Part shown: one piece after another, positions 7,491 to 14,871 of the stretch
How the letters are laid out: the number at the start of each line of letters is the position of its first letter
How positions within the stretch are numbered: the stretch's first letter is position 1
Origin: JAGVUD01 sp052033935
GTDB lineage: Bacteria > Armatimonadota > UBA5829 > DSUL01
Length of the DNA stretch: 23,245 nt
Assembly (NCBI GenBank): GCA_052033935.1
Contig: JBPOJE010000111.1
Span: 1-23,245, forward strand
Direction of reading: 5' to 3'
Program-made: the position numbers and the translations under genes
The notes under the pieces: model-generated
What the model was told of the DNA's origin: nothing
What the model saw: only the letters and a program-made list of their open reading frames with translations
The model's database searches: none

Positions 7491-8609
7491 CTAGAAGATG
7501 CTGTCCTTGAGCTTCTCGAAGAAGCCGCGGTCGCCATCCAGGTTTTCACCCCGAAGCTCTGCAAACTTGATCAACGCTTCGCGCTGTTCGGCCGTGAGGT
7601 CGCGCGGGACCACGACATTCGCGCGGACGTGGAGGTCGCCCTTTCCGTGCCCGTCCACCGACGGCATGCCGCACCCTTTGATGCGGAACACCTCGCCGTG
7701 CTGCGTTCCCGCCGGGATGTCGAGATCCTTTTCGCCCCAGATTGTCTCGATCTTGATGCGCGTTCCGAGCGCCGCCTGCGCCATTCCGACCGGCGCCTCG
7801 CAGCGCAGAGTCTCACCCTGACGGTGGAAGCGGTCGTGGGGCTTGATATGGAAAACTACGTAGAGGTCGCCAGCCATACCGCCCTTTGGGCCGGAGTTGC
7901 CCTTTTCGGCCAGGCGCATGCGCATGCCCGTGTCCACCCCCGGCACGACCTTCACCTTCACCTGCTCGGTGGAGCGCATCCGGCCCTGTCCGCTGCAGCG
8001 CGGGCAGGGATGGCGGATGATGGTTCCCTCGCCGCCGCACACGTTGCACGGGGTGACCGTCGCGAACGATCCGAGTATGGTATTCTGCTGTCGGCGAACC
8101 TGCCCCGAGCCCCGGCACGTCGAGCAGGTCTCCGGCGTGGTGCCGGGCTGCGCGCCCTTGCCGCCGCAGGATTCGCACGAGGCAAGGCGGTTGACGCGGA
8201 TGCTCTTCTCGACACCGGTGGCGGCCTCTTCGAGCGTCAGTTCCAGATCGTGGCGCAGGTCGTCACCGCGCACCGGCCCCGGCCGCCTGTCCGAGTGGCC
8301 CCCTCCCCCGAAGAAAGCTTCGAACAGGTCGCTGAACCCGCCGAAATCCTGCGCGTACGCGCCGCCGCCCGCGCCCGCTCCCCGCAGGCCTTCCGGGCCG
8401 TAACGATCATAAACCTGGCGCTTGCCATCGTCGCGCAGCACTTCGTATGCCTCATTGAGGTCTTTGAACCTCTCGGCGGATTCCGGGTCATCGGGGTTAA
8501 CGTCGGGATGCAGTTTGCGGGCGAGCTTGCGGTACGCCCGCTTTATCTCTTCGTGCCCGGCGGTGCGAGGTACACCCAGAATTTCGTAGTAGTCCCTGTC
8601 AACAGCCAT
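7491..8609 (-). CDS. dnaJ: Chaperone DnaJ (Hsp40)
   Basis: Type I Hsp40 co-chaperone that delivers clients to DnaK and stimulates its ATPase. It has a J domain with HPD at residues 34-36, a Gly/Phe-rich linker (about 72-105), and a zinc domain with four CxxCxGxG repeats (Cys145/148, 162/165, 188/191, 202/205). Two C-terminal beta-barrel client-binding domains follow. The 372 residues are full length. It starts 49 bases after the dnaK stop. The ATG has no recognisable ribosome site, as for dnaK and prmA. Confidence 0.97.
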   Translation of the reverse strand: MAVDRDYYEILGVPRTAGHEEIKRAYRKLARKLHPDVNPDDPESAERFKDLNEAYEVLRDDGKRQVYDRYGPEGLRGAGAGGGAYAQDFGGFSDLFEAFFGGGGHSDRRPGPVRGDDLRHDLELTLEEAATGVEKSIRVNRLASCESCGGKGAQPGTTPETCSTCRGSGQVRRQQNTILGSFATVTPCNVCGGEGTIIRHPCPRCSGQGRMRSTEQVKVKVVPGVDTGMRMRLAEKGNSGPKGGMAGDLYVVFHIKPHDRFHRQGETLRCEAPVGMAQAALGTRIKIETIWGEKDLDIPAGTQHGEVFRIKGCGMPSVDGHGKGDLHVRANVVVPRDLTAEQREALIKFAELRGENLDGDRGFFEKLKDSIF

Positions 8610-8658
8610 TGTCTTGTTGCGGCGTCACCGCGCTCCGGCAGTCAGGCGGGGCGGCGAG

Positions 8659-10566
8659 CTATCCCGGCGCAGCGCTGGAAGGCTCGGGCTCTTCGATGGG
8701 CTCCTCAAAGGGCACTTTGGCCTCATCGCCCGGGGTCTCCTCCGGGACAGGCCTGGCCTCAGCTTCGTCTTCAGCATCTCCGGCGGCCTCGGCCCGCGGC
8801 TCTTCGGGCTGCGAGGCATCGCCGTCCGTGGAGTCCGCCGCCTGGTAGAGCGCTGTGCTGAGCCTGTACACCTCGGCGGAGAGCGCGTCAATGGCAGCGC
8901 GGACGGCTGCCATGTCGGTTGAATCCCGCAGCGTGCGCAAGTTTTCTATCTTTTCTTGCACAGAGTTGGCCAGCGCCTCGTCCACTCGCCGCGCCGCGTC
9001 CCGCGCGGTCTTCTCAGCATTATAGACGAGCGTGTCGGCCTTGTTGCGAAGCTCCTGGATATCGCGGCGCTGCTGGTCTTCGGCGCGGCGGCTCTCGGCC
9101 TCGGCGACCATTCGGGTGATCTCCTCTTTGGAGAGCGACGCCGTGGAGGTGATGGTGATCGCCTGCTTGTTTCCCGTGGAAGTATCTTTGGCCGAGACGT
9201 GGACGATGCCGTTCACGTCAATGTCGAACGTGACCTCGATCTTGGGGATTCCGCGCGGAGCCGGGGGTATGCCCGTAAGCTGGAAGCGCCCGAGCGACTT
9301 GTTGTCGGCCGCCATCGGGCGTTCGCCCTGCAGTGTATGGATATCCACCGTGCCCTGATTGTCGGCGGCGGTTGTGAAAACTTTGGATTGACTCGTCGGG
9401 ATGGTGGTGTTGCGGTCAATGAGCGAGGTGAAGACGCCGCCAAGCGTCTCGATTCCGAGCGACAGCGGGGTGACATCGAGGAGCACGACGTCGCGCACCT
9501 CTCCGCCCAGCACGCCGCCCTGTATCGCGGCCCCCAGCGCCACGACTTCGTCGGGATTGATGCCACGATGCGGCTCCTGCCCGAACAGCCGCTTCGCAAG
9601 CTCCTGCACAGCCGGCATACGGGTGGAGCCCCCGACGAGAAGCACACGGTCGAGGTTCTTCGCCTCGAGACGCGCATCAGCCAGCGCCTGTTTGGTCGGG
9701 CCCACCATGCGGTCCACCAAGTTTGCGGTCAGCTCTTCGAACTTCGCGCGGGTGAGGCTCAGGTCGAGATGCGCGGGTCCCTCCGGGGTGACGGATATGA
9801 ACGGAAGGCTGATGCTCGTTGTGACGACGGCGCTCAATTCCATCTTCGCCTTCTCGGCCGCTTCCCTCAGCCGCTGAAGCGCCATCTTGTCGGCACGCAG
9901 GTCGAGTCCCGTCTGGTTCTTGAACTCGCCGGCCATCCAGTCCACGACCGCCTCGTCCCAGTCATCGCCGCCCAGGCGGGTGTCCCCGTTGGTGGCCTTG
10001 ACCTCGAACACCCCGTCGCCGAGCTCCAATATGGAAACGTCGAACGTTCCTCCGCCAAGGTCCCACACAAGAACCGTGTGTGCATCGGTCTGGTCGAGGC
10101 CATACGCAAGCGCCGCCGCGGTCGGCTCGTTGATGATCCGCACGACCTCGAGCCCGGCAATAGCACCAGCATCCTTGGTGGCCTGCCTCTGCGAATCGGA
10201 GAAATACGCCGGAACGGTTATGACGGTCTTCTTGACCTTCTCGCCCAGATAGGCCTGCGCGTCGTCCCGGAGCTTCGAGAGTATCTGAGCGGAGATCTCC
10301 TGCGGGGAATACTCCTTTTCGTCTATCGTCACCCGATGGCTGGTGCCGATCTCCCGCTTGATGCTTGAGACGGTCCGGCCGGGATTGGTGATGGCCTGAC
10401 GTTTGGCAAGCTGCCCCACAAGGCGCTCGCCGTTCTTCGAGATTCCAACCACCGAAGGACACAGGCGGCTGCCGTCAGCAAGCGGGATAACGACGGGTTC
10501 CCCACCCTCGACGACCGCGACTACGGAATTGGTGGTACCAAGGTCAATGCCGAGAATTTTCTCCAT
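8659..10566 (-). CDS. dnaK: Chaperone DnaK (Hsp70)
   Basis: ATP-driven chaperone of 635 residues. It carries GIDLGTTNS (about 5-13), ITVPAYF, INEPTAAALAYGL, DLGGGTFDVS and the peptide-binding domain with LLDVTPLSLGIETLGG, then a helical lid and an acidic Glu/Pro/Ala tail ending SSAAPG. The ATPase domain goes straight from SSIKREIG to the YSPQEISAQIL region, so it lacks the insertion of about 23 residues found in proteobacterial and most diderm DnaK proteins; this is the Firmicutes-type form. The ATG at 10566 is 21 bases after rpoZ and has no Shine-Dalgarno. A -10-like TATACT lies 8 bases upstream. No grpE or hrcA is adjacent, and no CIRCE element was seen. Confidence 0.98.
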   Translation of the reverse strand: MEKILGIDLGTTNSVVAVVEGGEPVVIPLADGSRLCPSVVGISKNGERLVGQLAKRQAITNPGRTVSSIKREIGTSHRVTIDEKEYSPQEISAQILSKLRDDAQAYLGEKVKKTVITVPAYFSDSQRQATKDAGAIAGLEVVRIINEPTAAALAYGLDQTDAHTVLVWDLGGGTFDVSILELGDGVFEVKATNGDTRLGGDDWDEAVVDWMAGEFKNQTGLDLRADKMALQRLREAAEKAKMELSAVVTTSISLPFISVTPEGPAHLDLSLTRAKFEELTANLVDRMVGPTKQALADARLEAKNLDRVLLVGGSTRMPAVQELAKRLFGQEPHRGINPDEVVALGAAIQGGVLGGEVRDVVLLDVTPLSLGIETLGGVFTSLIDRNTTIPTSQSKVFTTAADNQGTVDIHTLQGERPMAADNKSLGRFQLTGIPPAPRGIPKIEVTFDIDVNGIVHVSAKDTSTGNKQAITITSTASLSKEEITRMVAEAESRRAEDQQRRDIQELRNKADTLVYNAEKTARDAARRVDEALANSVQEKIENLRTLRDSTDMAAVRAAIDALSAEVYRLSTALYQAADSTDGDASQPEEPRAEAAGDAEDEAEARPVPEETPGDEAKVPFEEPIEEPEPSSAAPG

Positions 10567-10574
10567 TTGATGTC

Positions 10575-10580
10575 AGTATA
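10575..10580 (-). promoter_or_regulatory. Possible -10 element giving a leaderless dnaK mRNA
   Basis: TATACT on the minus strand ends 8 bases before the dnaK ATG, so a transcript started there would begin at or next to the start codon. dnaK has no ribosome binding site, which would suit leaderless translation. No convincing -35 was found, so this may be chance. Confidence 0.25.
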
Positions 10581-10587
10581 GCCCGGC

Positions 10588-11109
10588 TCAGTCGTCTGTC
10601 CGTCTGGCCTCTTCGTGTCCCAGATAGTAGCGGATCTTCCCGGCCTTCACTTCGTCGAGCGCGACAGTGATGACGTTGGTGCTGGAGGGGGGCACAAGGG
10701 GCTCGGCGCCGTCGCGGAGCTGTTTGGCCCGTTTGGCGGCGAGAACCACCCTGGCGTAGCGATAGTTTTGGTCGGGGAGCTCGAGCACGGGGTTCTCTGC
10801 GGGCGCGGGCTCCGCATCTTCGGCGGCTGCCTCTTCGGCGGACGGTTCTTCGACTGCCGGTTCTTCTGGAGCCGCTTCTGCGACCACCTCCGCAGGGGCT
10901 GCTTCCGCAGGAGCCTCTTCAGCGGCAACAGTCTCTCCGGCGGCTGCTTCTTCCGCAGCCGCTTCTGCGGGAGCTGCTTCCACGACGGCCGTTTCGGCGG
11001 CAGGCGTCTCTTCGGCTACCGCCTCGGCCGCGGCCTCCACAGCCTCCTCGTCCTGGGCCTGGGTAACGATCTCTTCCTTGCTTTCGGAGCTTTTCTTTCT
11101 GGTTGCCAT
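10588..11109 (-). CDS. rpoZ: RNA polymerase omega subunit with long acidic N-terminal extension
   Basis: The last 60 residues match the omega core: NYRYARVVLAAKRAKQLRDG (about 115-134) and a segment reading TNVITVALDEVKAGKIRYY (about 144-162). Omega helps assemble and stabilise the beta' subunit. Unusually, it is preceded by about 110 residues made almost only of Ala, Glu, Pro and Val (APAEAA, AEEAP repeats) after a basic start MATRKKSSESK. Ordinary omega proteins are about 60-110 residues in total. ATG at 11109 has GGGAGA just upstream, so the extension is translated from a good start. It is first in the chaperone operon, 21 bases before dnaK, which is not its usual place near gmk. Confidence 0.82.
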   Translation of the reverse strand: MATRKKSSESKEEIVTQAQDEEAVEAAAEAVAEETPAAETAVVEAAPAEAAAEEAAAGETVAAEEAPAEAAPAEVVAEAAPEEPAVEEPSAEEAAAEDAEPAPAENPVLELPDQNYRYARVVLAAKRAKQLRDGAEPLVPPSSTNVITVALDEVKAGKIRYYLGHEEARRTDD

Positions 11110-11128
11110 TCACTCTCCCGCGACACTC

Positions 11129-11171
11129 AAACAAAAGCGGCTGGCGCGCACAGGGCAGCAACGCCAGCCAC
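11129..11171 (-). terminator. Terminator-like hairpin in the rpoZ-dnaK leader
   Basis: GGCTGGCG (11139-11146) pairs with CGCCAGCC (11162-11169), extended by a GU wobble and a GC pair, with a 15-base loop. On the minus strand it is followed by GCTTTTGTTT. It lies downstream of the promoter at 11188-11217 and upstream of the rpoZ ribosome site, so it could end transcripts from the gene at 11232-12458, attenuate rpoZ-dnaK, or do both. Confidence 0.5.
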
Positions 11172-11187
11172 GTTTCTACCAGATGGC

Positions 11188-11217
11188 ATTATATCCGCGG
11201 GTCCGTCCGCATGCCAA
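11188..11217 (-). promoter_or_regulatory. Sigma70-type promoter for the rpoZ-dnaK-dnaJ operon
   Basis: On the minus strand TTGGCA (11212-11217) is followed after 18 bases by a perfect TATAAT (11188-11193). The expected start near 11181 leaves a leader of about 70 bases before rpoZ. This is the best consensus promoter in the window and heads the long minus-strand block. Confidence 0.7.
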
Positions 11218-11231
11218 CGTCCGGAGCCGGG

Positions 11232-12458
11232 TCAGGGCAGAATGAACAGCCTGCCGTCTCCCGCGCCGAGCGAAACCTGGAACCCCGTCAGCTCCGGGCT
11301 GTCATCAACGGCCGGGACGAGCTTGCCGGTTGCCTTGTCCACTTCGAGAACGTCCTTTGGGTCGGCGTCGAAGTCAACCGTGGGCCACGCGGTGAACGTA
11401 TGGCTGTAGTTGTTGATCAGTACCACCCTGCGGCCATCGGTGTGACGGAACGCGCCGATGAGATAGTCCGCCGGGGGATCACCCGGCACGGCGGCAATGC
11501 TCTTGAGCCCGGTGCCCTTCAGCGCGCTGGCGGCGTCGGTGTCGGGCTTGACCCGCACCACGCTGGTGCTTGTGAGCTGCATCAGCGTCGGCCCCATCGC
11601 CTTCAGTTCGGCGTTCATCCTGCGGGCCTCGTCGTAGTGGCGTGTCTTCCTGCCCTCGGCGGTGATAATCGCCCCGCCCTTCGGGAACTCGCCAGCTCCG
11701 CCAGCGCCCTTTCCCGGAGTCCAGTAGCAGAAGTAGAGCACGCCCTTTCCGCCGTACGCCAGCGTGGCGTAGATCTGCCATCGCATCTGGGCCTCGGTCG
11801 GGTCGATCCGGTCGTTGAAGGGCATGGAATAGAAGAAGTTCCAGAACGGCACTCGCGATGCGAGCGAGTACTTGCGCATTGTGGCAAGGTTGTCAAGATA
11901 GCTCTGGCGCGAGTCGCCCTCAGGGCGCATCAGCGGATAGTGATCCATGCACAGCACTTCGGGACGCACCTGCTTCACGAACTCGGCGACATGCGTGTCG
12001 TAGTCTGGCGTGCCGAGCACGCTCAGCGGGGCGTAGTTCGGCAGAAGGTTGATGTAGCCGAAGCGGCCGGGATGCTTTCGCCGAACTTCGTCAGCGCGTT
12101 TCGCCAGATCGGGAAACGCCCCGGCGCCAGGCTCATCCACGATCATGTATCCCCAGCAGGCGTCTGTGTCCGGCCACTTCTCGACCGGGCCTTCGGCGCC
12201 CACAATGGCTTTCAGCCCGCAGCGGCCGCACATATCGAGCTGCTTCGCGGCATCCACCCCGAACCCCCCGATAACAAGCGTGAAGTTCGCGTCGGCGATT
12301 TCCCGGTAGCGCTTGAGAGTGGTCTCCTCGGATGGGGGCGGCACCCAGAACCCGATGGCGAACCGATCCTGAACGAAGCGGGATGGCGCCGCGCTGGCGG
12401 CACAGATCAGACTGGCGATCAGTCCGGCGACAAGAGGGGTCAGCAGCAGAAATCTCAT
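11232..12458 (-). CDS. Secreted TIM-barrel-like protein, possible glycoside hydrolase
   Basis: A 408-residue protein with a signal peptide (MRFLLLTPLVAGLIASLICA, cleavage probably after ASA at 23). The mature part has the strand-helix rhythm of a glycosidase-like TIM barrel: NFTLVIGGFG, LKAIVGAEG, WGYMIVDEPG, FGYINLLPNYA, VLCMDHYPLM, VPFWNFFYSMP and GVLYFCYWTPG. The Glu in VDEPG is in the position expected of an acid/base residue at the end of a strand. A C-terminal beta domain (VVLINNYSHTF, LEVDKATGKLV) is also typical of such enzymes. The family cannot be named with confidence. ATG at 12458 has GGGAGGAT 9 bases upstream. It is a single gene whose transcript runs toward rpoZ. Confidence 0.7.
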   Translation of the reverse strand: MRFLLLTPLVAGLIASLICAASAAPSRFVQDRFAIGFWVPPPSEETTLKRYREIADANFTLVIGGFGVDAAKQLDMCGRCGLKAIVGAEGPVEKWPDTDACWGYMIVDEPGAGAFPDLAKRADEVRRKHPGRFGYINLLPNYAPLSVLGTPDYDTHVAEFVKQVRPEVLCMDHYPLMRPEGDSRQSYLDNLATMRKYSLASRVPFWNFFYSMPFNDRIDPTEAQMRWQIYATLAYGGKGVLYFCYWTPGKGAGGAGEFPKGGAIITAEGRKTRHYDEARRMNAELKAMGPTLMQLTSTSVVRVKPDTDAASALKGTGLKSIAAVPGDPPADYLIGAFRHTDGRRVVLINNYSHTFTAWPTVDFDADPKDVLEVDKATGKLVPAVDDSPELTGFQVSLGAGDGRLFILP

Positions 12459-12475
12459 GTAGTTGGTATCCTCCC

Positions 12476-12498
12476 GGGAAAGTACTCCGGCTTTTCCC
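12476..12498 (-). promoter_or_regulatory. Small stem-loop just upstream of the secreted protein's ribosome site
   Basis: GGGAAA (12476-12481) pairs with TTTCCC (12493-12498) a few bases before the ribosome binding site of the gene at 11232-12458. It may be an mRNA-stabilising stem or chance; no known riboswitch consensus was recognised. Confidence 0.25.
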
Positions 12499-12612
12499 CA
12501 TAACTACGGGGGGCATGGTCTGGCGTCCTGCATCAGATTAGCAATCGCCATCGCAGCGAAAAGCAGAAAGGGCCCCAGGGCAGGCAGCCCCGAAGCCCTG
12601 TAGTCTCGATCA

Positions 12613-12632
12613 GCCGGGCTCAGAGGCCCGGC
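12613..12632 (-). terminator. GC hairpin downstream of the RRM gene
   Basis: GCCGGGC and GCCCGGC form a perfect 7-base-pair stem with a 6-base loop, starting 17 bases after the RRM stop codon. No T-run follows on the minus strand, so it may only protect the 3' end or act weakly. Confidence 0.4.
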
Positions 12633-12648
12633 AAGCGATAGAGGCGGC

Positions 12649-12918
12649 CTACCAGCGGTTGCGTCCGCCGCCACCGCCGCCGCGGTCCGGACGAGGACGC
12701 GCCTCGTTGACCGTGAGCGGGCGGCCATCCAGCGTCTGGCCATTCAGGGCATCAATCGCCGCCTGGGCATTCTCAGCAGGAATGTCCACGAACGCGAAGC
12801 CCTTCTCTCCGATAACCCGCACAGACTCGATCGGGCCATACGGCTCGAACAGTTCTCGAATGGAGCCCTCCGATGTGGAGTAGCTCATGTTGCCAACATA
12901 CAGCGACTTAATAGCCAT
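12649..12918 (-). CDS. Small RRM RNA-binding protein with Gly/Arg tail
   Basis: An 89-residue single RNA-recognition-motif protein. RNP2 is LYVGNM (residues 6-11), RNP1 is KGFAFVDI (about 39-46), and the beta-alpha-beta-beta-alpha-beta layout ends at LTVNEARP. A short tail follows, rich in Arg and Gly (DRGGGGGGRNRW). Similar small RRM proteins occur in cyanobacteria and other bacteria and bind single-stranded RNA, often in cold response. ATG at 12918 has AAGGA 8 bases upstream. It stands alone with about 200 bases of gene-free sequence in front, in which no clear promoter was recognised. Confidence 0.92.
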   Translation of the reverse strand: MAIKSLYVGNMSYSTSEGSIRELFEPYGPIESVRVIGEKGFAFVDIPAENAQAAIDALNGQTLDGRPLTVNEARPRPDRGGGGGGRNRW

Positions 12919-13125
12919 CTATCATTCCTTCTGACTTCAACCCTGGATTTCAACGAGAAGCGAGACAGCGCACGTAGCAATGAGCGGGAGTCAATCACGG
13001 GTCCAGTCCAAGCGCAGAAAAGGAAAGCTATCCACGGGAAACAGGAGGCCGATGTGCCTGGTTGAGGAGGGTTGTGCGTCAATGACTTAGACGCCGGTCA
13101 AAACACGTTTGTTCCGCCCGCCCCG

Positions 13126-13806
13126 TCAGCGCGTAAGTTCTGCCGCCCTAGTAAAGACTCCCAGCAACATCTCCCGCGTGAGCCTTCGCGTGAACGTGTT
13201 CTGCTGGCTGGGATGATAGCTGCAGACGATAAAACGTCCGTCCGGCAGCGGCAGCTCCGCGCCGTGAGCAAAGGCGCTCTGCTGTATGCCGCACCTTGAG
13301 CTGGACTCGTCAAGAGCCTTCAGGGTCTCCTGAAAAGCGATGCGTCCCAGCACGACAGCCACCTTCCAGCACGGACAACACTGCAGGGTGCGAACCAGCC
13401 ACGCCCGGCACTCCTCGAACTCGTCTCGCAAAGGCTTGTTCGCGGGGGGCGCACAGTGGACGGCTGCCGTGATGAGCGCGTCCTTCAGCCGCATGCCATC
13501 GTCCTTGCCCGTGCTGCCGGGCTGGCTGGCGAAGCCTGCCTCGTGCAGGGCACGGAACAGCCAGTTGCCGCTTTCGTCGCCAGTGAACATGCGGCCGGTG
13601 CGGTTTGCCCCATGCGCGGCGGGAGCAAGGCCCACAATCAGCAACCTCCCATTCGGATCGCCGAAGTTCGGCACCGGCCTACCCCAGTATTCCTGATCGC
13701 GGAAGGCGCGGCGTTTGACCACCGCAACCTCGCGGACGTACGAGCAGAGCCGCGGGCAACTCTGGCAGGCGATGACCTGCGCGTTGAGTTTGTCGAAAGG
13801 CGTCAC
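13126..13806 (-). CDS. udgB: Uracil-DNA glycosylase, family 5 (UDGb) with Fe-S cluster
   Basis: Removes uracil and related damaged bases from DNA, starting base-excision repair. Family-5 signatures are clear: GLAPAAHGANRTGRMFTGD in the first active-site motif and SYHPSQQNTFTRRL in the second. Cysteines for a 4Fe-4S cluster are at about 14 and 17 (CQSC), with two more in VHCAPP and EECRAWL. The start is taken as GTG at 13804-13806, giving 226 residues, because the family begins just before the first Cys pair and this codon lies 8 bases after the upstream stop. The frame is open to 13932, but that part overlaps the oxidoreductase gene. It is the last gene of a three-gene operon. Confidence 0.9.
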   Translation of the reverse strand: MTPFDKLNAQVIACQSCPRLCSYVREVAVVKRRAFRDQEYWGRPVPNFGDPNGRLLIVGLAPAAHGANRTGRMFTGDESGNWLFRALHEAGFASQPGSTGKDDGMRLKDALITAAVHCAPPANKPLRDEFEECRAWLVRTLQCCPCWKVAVVLGRIAFQETLKALDESSSRCGIQQSAFAHGAELPLPDGRFIVCSYHPSQQNTFTRRLTREMLLGVFTRAAELTR

Positions 13807-13814
13807 TCGCCCGT

Positions 13815-14840
13815 TCAGAACGCGACCGGCTCGCCTGTCTGCGCGGACTTCCCTGCCGCCAGGCTGATCTTCACCGAAGTCCGGGCGGAATCCGGGGTGA
13901 CGATCTCCGGCCGCCTGTTCGATTCGAGACAATCGAGGAAGTAGCCGATCTCGGTGAGGTACCCCCCGAGCGAGGACACGTTTCCGCCCGCCTCAGCCGA
14001 GGCGCCTTCGCCCACGGACGGCACCTCCGGAGCGAACGCCGCGCCATCGGCCGGGAACACCATCAGCGACGGGCTGGCCGTGATATCGAGCCTGATGCTC
14101 GCCTTCTCGCACTCTACAATGGCCGATGCGCTGAACGGGAACTCCCCGCGCATTGTGAGCGAGCCTTCCGCGTACGAATTCGCGCCGCACGCGTGGCCCC
14201 ACCCGAGCGTCATCGCCGTATCGAGTGCGCCCCCGGAACCGGGCATTGCGCGCGAAAGAACCTTCGATGGAGGCCCGAGGAGATAGGTGATGAAGTCCAG
14301 ATCGTGGATATGCAGATCGAGAATGGCGCCGCCGCTGCGCGCGGGATCGGCAAGCCAGTTCTGCCAGGCCCATGTAGCGGGCGGGCTGAGGCGGCGGAGG
14401 CTGGCCCAGAGCACCCGTCCGTACTCGCCCGAATCCACAAGCTGCTTGATAACGGAGTACTCCGGCCAGAACCGCACGACCTGCCCCACCATCATCGTGA
14501 CGCCCGCCTGCTCGACAGCGCTGATCATCGCGTCGCACGACTCGACGCTGAGCGACAGGGGCTTCTCGCAGAAGATGTGCCGGCCCGCCCGCGCGGCGGC
14601 TATCACGTGCTCCTCATGCAGATACGTGGGCGTGCAGATGTCCACGGCGTCAATATCCGCGCTTTCGAGCATGGCTTGCAGGCTCCCGTACGTCTCGCAC
14701 CCGAGCTTCGAGGCAGCCTCATCACGGCGATCGGCTTCGACATCCGCGAGCGCCACGACCTTCGCCCTGCCCGTCGCGGCATAGCACTGGGCATGCATTT
14801 TGCCCATGAAACCGTACCCCACCAGACCGATTCTGATCAC
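13815..14840 (-). CDS. Gfo/Idh/MocA-family oxidoreductase
   Basis: NAD(P)-dependent dehydrogenase of the sugar/inositol type, 341 residues. The N-terminal Rossmann fold begins IGLVGYGFMGKMHA, and the CEKPLS motif (Glu-Lys-Pro, 92-94) places a catalytic Lys. DLHIHDLD (175-182) supplies the conserved His of the C-terminal sheet domain. The substrate cannot be predicted. The start is GTG (14838-14840) with GGAGGA 6 bases upstream. It follows a second family member by 31 bases and precedes udgB by 8, so all three are likely co-transcribed. Confidence 0.9.
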   Translation of the reverse strand: MIRIGLVGYGFMGKMHAQCYAATGRAKVVALADVEADRRDEAASKLGCETYGSLQAMLESADIDAVDICTPTYLHEEHVIAAARAGRHIFCEKPLSLSVESCDAMISAVEQAGVTMMVGQVVRFWPEYSVIKQLVDSGEYGRVLWASLRRLSPPATWAWQNWLADPARSGGAILDLHIHDLDFITYLLGPPSKVLSRAMPGSGGALDTAMTLGWGHACGANSYAEGSLTMRGEFPFSASAIVECEKASIRLDITASPSLMVFPADGAAFAPEVPSVGEGASAEAGGNVSSLGGYLTEIGYFLDCLESNRRPEIVTPDSARTSVKISLAAGKSAQTGEPVAF

Positions 14841-14871
14841 TGCTTTTCCTCCGTTTCTTCCAGGCGTCCTG

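Noticed and set aside
7629..8861. A 410-codon plus-strand frame opposite dnaJ
   Set aside because: Shadow of dnaJ and the dnaK end; no family motifs and no ribosome site.
8956..10368. A 470-codon plus-strand frame opposite dnaK
   Set aside because: Antisense to a highly conserved gene. Long antisense frames opposite dnaK are a known artefact of its codon use.
11110..11231. CIRCE element or other heat-shock operator upstream of rpoZ-dnaK
   Set aside because: No TTAGCACTC-N9-GAGTGCTAA-like inverted repeat is present; the only stem is the terminator-like hairpin.
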